This document shows positions 61,318-64,000 of a DNA stretch of 64,000 nt, in pieces. Within the stretch, counting starts at the first letter, position 1, and each line of letters opens with the position of its first letter. A program made the position numbers and the translations under genes. Below the pieces are notes generated by a model. That model saw nothing but the letters and a program-made list of their open reading frames with translations. It was not told the DNA's origin and made no database searches. Source of the stretch: Rhodamnia argentea (Eukaryota > Streptophyta > Magnoliopsida > Myrtales > Myrtaceae); contig NC_063152.1 of assembly GCF_020921035.1 (NCBI RefSeq), positions 24,316,887 to 24,380,886 on the forward strand, given 5' to 3'.

Positions 61318-63119
61318 AGCATGATTGGACGCAACTAAAGCAACACGAGAAATATATTCATTATTCACGAAAATATTAAGATAATGAGAACATTTTCTAT
61401 CATCTAATTATTTCAAGTGGTACAAGCAGATTAATTTTAAAAAATATATATTTACCAAATAATTTATTTTCGAGAAATAAACGGAGTTTAAATTGGGATT
61501 TGTGTATCGAGAGCGATGTGGTGCATCTTGATCGTCTGATGGTTTATTTTCTGACTTGGCATCACCACAAAACCATGCATAGGCATCCAACGTGTACAAC
61601 TAAAGGCCACTTACCAGCAAAATTGGCCACGTCAGCTATGACCATTAATTTATTTTTTTAACGGAAGCAGCTGATTTTCAAAGTTCAAGTAATTAATTAA
61701 ACTAAAAGAAAAGTCGACGTACTTCTGACATCTGCACAATTCTTCTCCCGACCTGATATGGATCACAGCTCTTACATGAGATCGAGCTAATTGGGATTCT
61801 TGTCTCTATCATGCTTCCTTTCCTAGATTATGTATCTAATCTTTCCATGGGTCTTTTTGGTTCCATTTGTGATGGAATTATTTGCCCCCATGCATTCAGA
61901 AAACATCGTGCTCTTATAAAGAGAGGTGCCCAAAAAAAAAAAAAAATATCGAATCGGGCGGCCTGACCCGACCTGAAAAGTGTGGGATGGGCCTCATTCT
62001 TGTTCGGATAATGAGTAAAGAATTAGATATCATAAACAATTCGGTTCGATTTGAGTTTCGAACGAAACACATTAACTAAACTCTTCTAGATCGCAAATCT
62101 ATCGTCTCCAAGATTATGAAACTCCACGCTCTTATCTTGCTCCCAAATCCGTCAACTACATTCTCTAGCACCAATATCCCAAATCCGTTTGTGATGGAAT
62201 TATTTGCCATTGTCAATTCAGAAAACAGCATGCCCTTAGAAAGGGTCGCCAAAAAACCCAAATCGGCTCGGCCTAAACCGAAAATATCGGACCTCGTTCT
62301 TGTTTGAGTAATGAGCAAAGATTCGGGTACGGTTCAGCTCGGATCATAAACCCTAATTGAGCACAGAGAACAACAATCGGAAGAAGCAGAAGTTCTCCCT
62401 TATGAGATTTTAATCGGGTTTTGCCCGATTGGCTCCATGCTCGGACCCGGATTTTTCCATGGATGTCTTCTTTTCTTCCATTATTTGCCCTTCGTGCAAA
62501 GCTGACACAGAGAAATTGTGCAATGTAGACTCACCTTTGATGACGAGAATAAGCTAATAGGAATTTGGAGCAAATCTTAGTTAGAGAAATGGAGATTGAT
62601 TTCACCATCTGACCCGGGAAAAAAAAAGGGAAAGGAAACTCAGATACCCATCCGACCCAGATCAAACCGGATGTTCGGTTCGGATTCTTCTCGAGTCTGA
62701 GAAAGCAACATTCTTTAACGACCCGGCATATAATCACATCGATTCTACTCGTTCAATTCCATTCACTTTCCCCCACTTGTTGGTTAAACGAAGGAGGACT
62801 ATGATTCTTCGAATTACGAACCTAATGGTAAAATAAAAGGGTAACCTTTTTTTTTTTGGGTCAAAAAATACATGGGTAAGTGAATCGGAGCTACCAATTT
62901 TAATTGGTAAATTTTTAGTTTACGTATGATCTCGAAGTCATGATGAAGATTGAAGCTTTCACGAGAAACATGCGGCAACAAGGCTTATGAGACCGAAAAG
63001 ATTTGGATCCTTAGCGACCACATACGTGACGCCGAACACAAGATCCGACCCGGCCCGAAATAAAACCGTAACCGGTTCTCGGGTTCGCATTTACAAATCC
63101 CGACCCGAATGTTATTCCA

Positions 63120-63590
63120 TTACTGACCCACCCACCGGTTCGATCGAAGCCTCTCTCTCACGACGCGGCCCCCCTCGCCGAGCTTCGAGGCCTCGAGGTC
63201 CGCGGCCCGCTTGAGGAAGCTGGGGTCGTCGTCCTCGAGCACCATCTGGATGGGGGACGACCCGAGGCCGTCGGCGATGGCGAGCATGATCTTCCGCATC
63301 TCGGACCGGAACTCCTCGAGGTCGACGGCGCCGCTGCCGTCGCAGTCGAAGCGCTCGAAGATGGAGTCGTAGAGGCGGGCGAGCTCCTGCGGCGGGGTGG
63401 CGACGTCGACGCCGAAGTCGGACTCGATGAGGCGCATCGACTCGAAGGCCTTGCGGATCTCGGACCGGGAGAGGACGCCGTCGCGGTTGAGGTCCAGGGC
63501 GGCGAAACGCTCGTCGACGCTCCTCCGGAACTGCCCCTCGTCGCCCACGAAGGCGCGCACCGTCGAGCCGTCGATTATCACCACCCCCAT
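63120..63590 (-). CDS. Two-EF-hand calcium-binding protein, copy 2, 156 aa, shifted C-terminus
   Basis: Intronless paralogue of the gene at 58565-58999. Both EF loops (D33 to E44, D82 to E93) and the start MGVVIIDGSTVRAF are intact. The substitutions seen before the C-terminus include S16G and E19G. A net 2-base difference near 63170 (within the run coding KLG) shifts the frame, so the normal short end is replaced by GEGGRVVRERLRSNRWVGQ and the protein gains 12 residues. The tail is basic and derived from what is 3' flank in copy 1. Calcium binding should not be affected. A G-box lies about 100 bp upstream. Confidence 0.87.
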   Translation of the reverse strand: MGVVIIDGSTVRAFVGDEGQFRRSVDERFAALDLNRDGVLSRSEIRKAFESMRLIESDFGVDVATPPQELARLYDSIFERFDCDGSGAVDLEEFRSEMRKIMLAIADGLGSSPIQMVLEDDDPSFLKRAADLEASKLGEGGRVVRERLRSNRWVGQ

Positions 63591-63688
63591 CTCTTTCCTC
63601 TCTGTCCTTATCTTCTTGTGAAAAGGCCGAGGATCACATGTAATACTGAATTATTTAAAAAATATTTTTAATTTTTTTTTCCGGGAGA

Positions 63689-63694
63689 CACGTG
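63689..63694 (-). promoter_or_regulatory. G-box upstream of EF-hand copy 2
   Basis: CACGTG in the context GACACGTGGG, about 99 bp upstream of the ATG. It aligns with the G-box of copy 1; copy 1 has about 100 extra bases between box and gene. Confidence 0.5.
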
Positions 63695-63819
63695 GGTATT
63701 AATTTGGGATGGGATAACGACAACTAGATAACGACGTTACATGGTCCCACCAATTTTTCTTAAATGCTTTTGTGAAAAACTAGGACGAGCCTTTCGCACA
63801 TGTAAAGGAAATGGAGGGA

Positions 63820-64000
63820 AAATCGTATAAAATGTCCTTAACCTATATTATCGCCGACGTAGTGGTCCTATGGCGGGGTCAGTACATAATTTTTTAAAAT
63901 TTTTAAATTTTATTGAATTCTTCGTTTTATTTTATTTTCTTTTCTTTGGACAAGGGCTCCCAAGCCCTGGCCACGCACTCCCAAGCCCTGACGAGGGTGT
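63820..64000. mobile_element. Possible element continuing past the right edge
   Basis: An AT-rich arm with GACGTAGTGGTCCTATG-like phrases is followed by a GC-rich block of AAGGGCTCCCAAGCCCTG type. That is the arm-then-core order of family A. The right arm would lie outside the window. Confidence 0.35.

Larger units (their letters stand above)
61348..63700. repeat. Segmental duplication, copy 2
   Basis: Same order of landmarks as 56160-59215, without the family A insertion. It also contains an internal doubling: the block from 'gatggaattatttgcccc' (61872) to about 62060 recurs at about 62192-62355. The EF-hand gene is at 63120-63590. Confidence 0.8.

Overview
The window is nuclear DNA of a dicot plant, probably a woody species. 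AT-rich introns and spacers surround plant-specific gene families, and a dense crop of small inverted-repeat transposons fills the spaces. Repeat style and gene families would fit Myrtales such as a eucalypt relative, but this is inference. I rebuilt the spliced genes by hand from GT..AG junctions, reading-phase agreement between exons and family conservation. Coordinates outside CDS and of repeat ends are approximate.

Layout. 1-2187 (minus): the first two exons of an MSL10-type mechanosensitive channel carrying an in-frame stop; the rest of the gene lies beyond the left edge. 2188-12406: a gene-free transposon thicket with nested and truncated miniature elements and a SINE-like fragment. 12407-17589 (minus): five-exon gene for a small secreted six-cysteine protein. 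18942-28015 (minus): ten-exon SCAI homologue of 613 residues. 28016-35043: repeats, including a duplicated segment in which one copy holds a hAT-type insertion with an exact 8-bp target duplication. 36723-50792 (plus): 19 coding exons for a 523-residue plant coiled-coil protein with an Ig/A9-like region and a probable PH-like C-terminus. 52542-53672 (plus): an intronless ATL-type RING-H2 ubiquitin ligase. 56160-63700: a segmental duplication with two almost identical EF-hand genes (58565-58999 and 63120-63590, minus), separated by transposon DNA and a broken GRF-zinc-finger gene.

The genes do not form a pathway; this is ordinary plant gene order. The main points of interest are: (1) a 276-bp tract without a single difference between the two EF-hand copies inside otherwise diverged duplicates, suggesting gene conversion; (2) filled/empty site pairs that define two transposon insertions; (3) several inverted-repeat families with AT-rich ends that all carry GC-rich GAGGGC/GCCGCC-type cores; (4) the interrupted MSL10 reading frame; (5) two conserved but poorly characterised plant proteins. 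I saw no convincing rRNA gene, tRNA gene, CRISPR array, virus insertion or previously undescribed multi-gene system.
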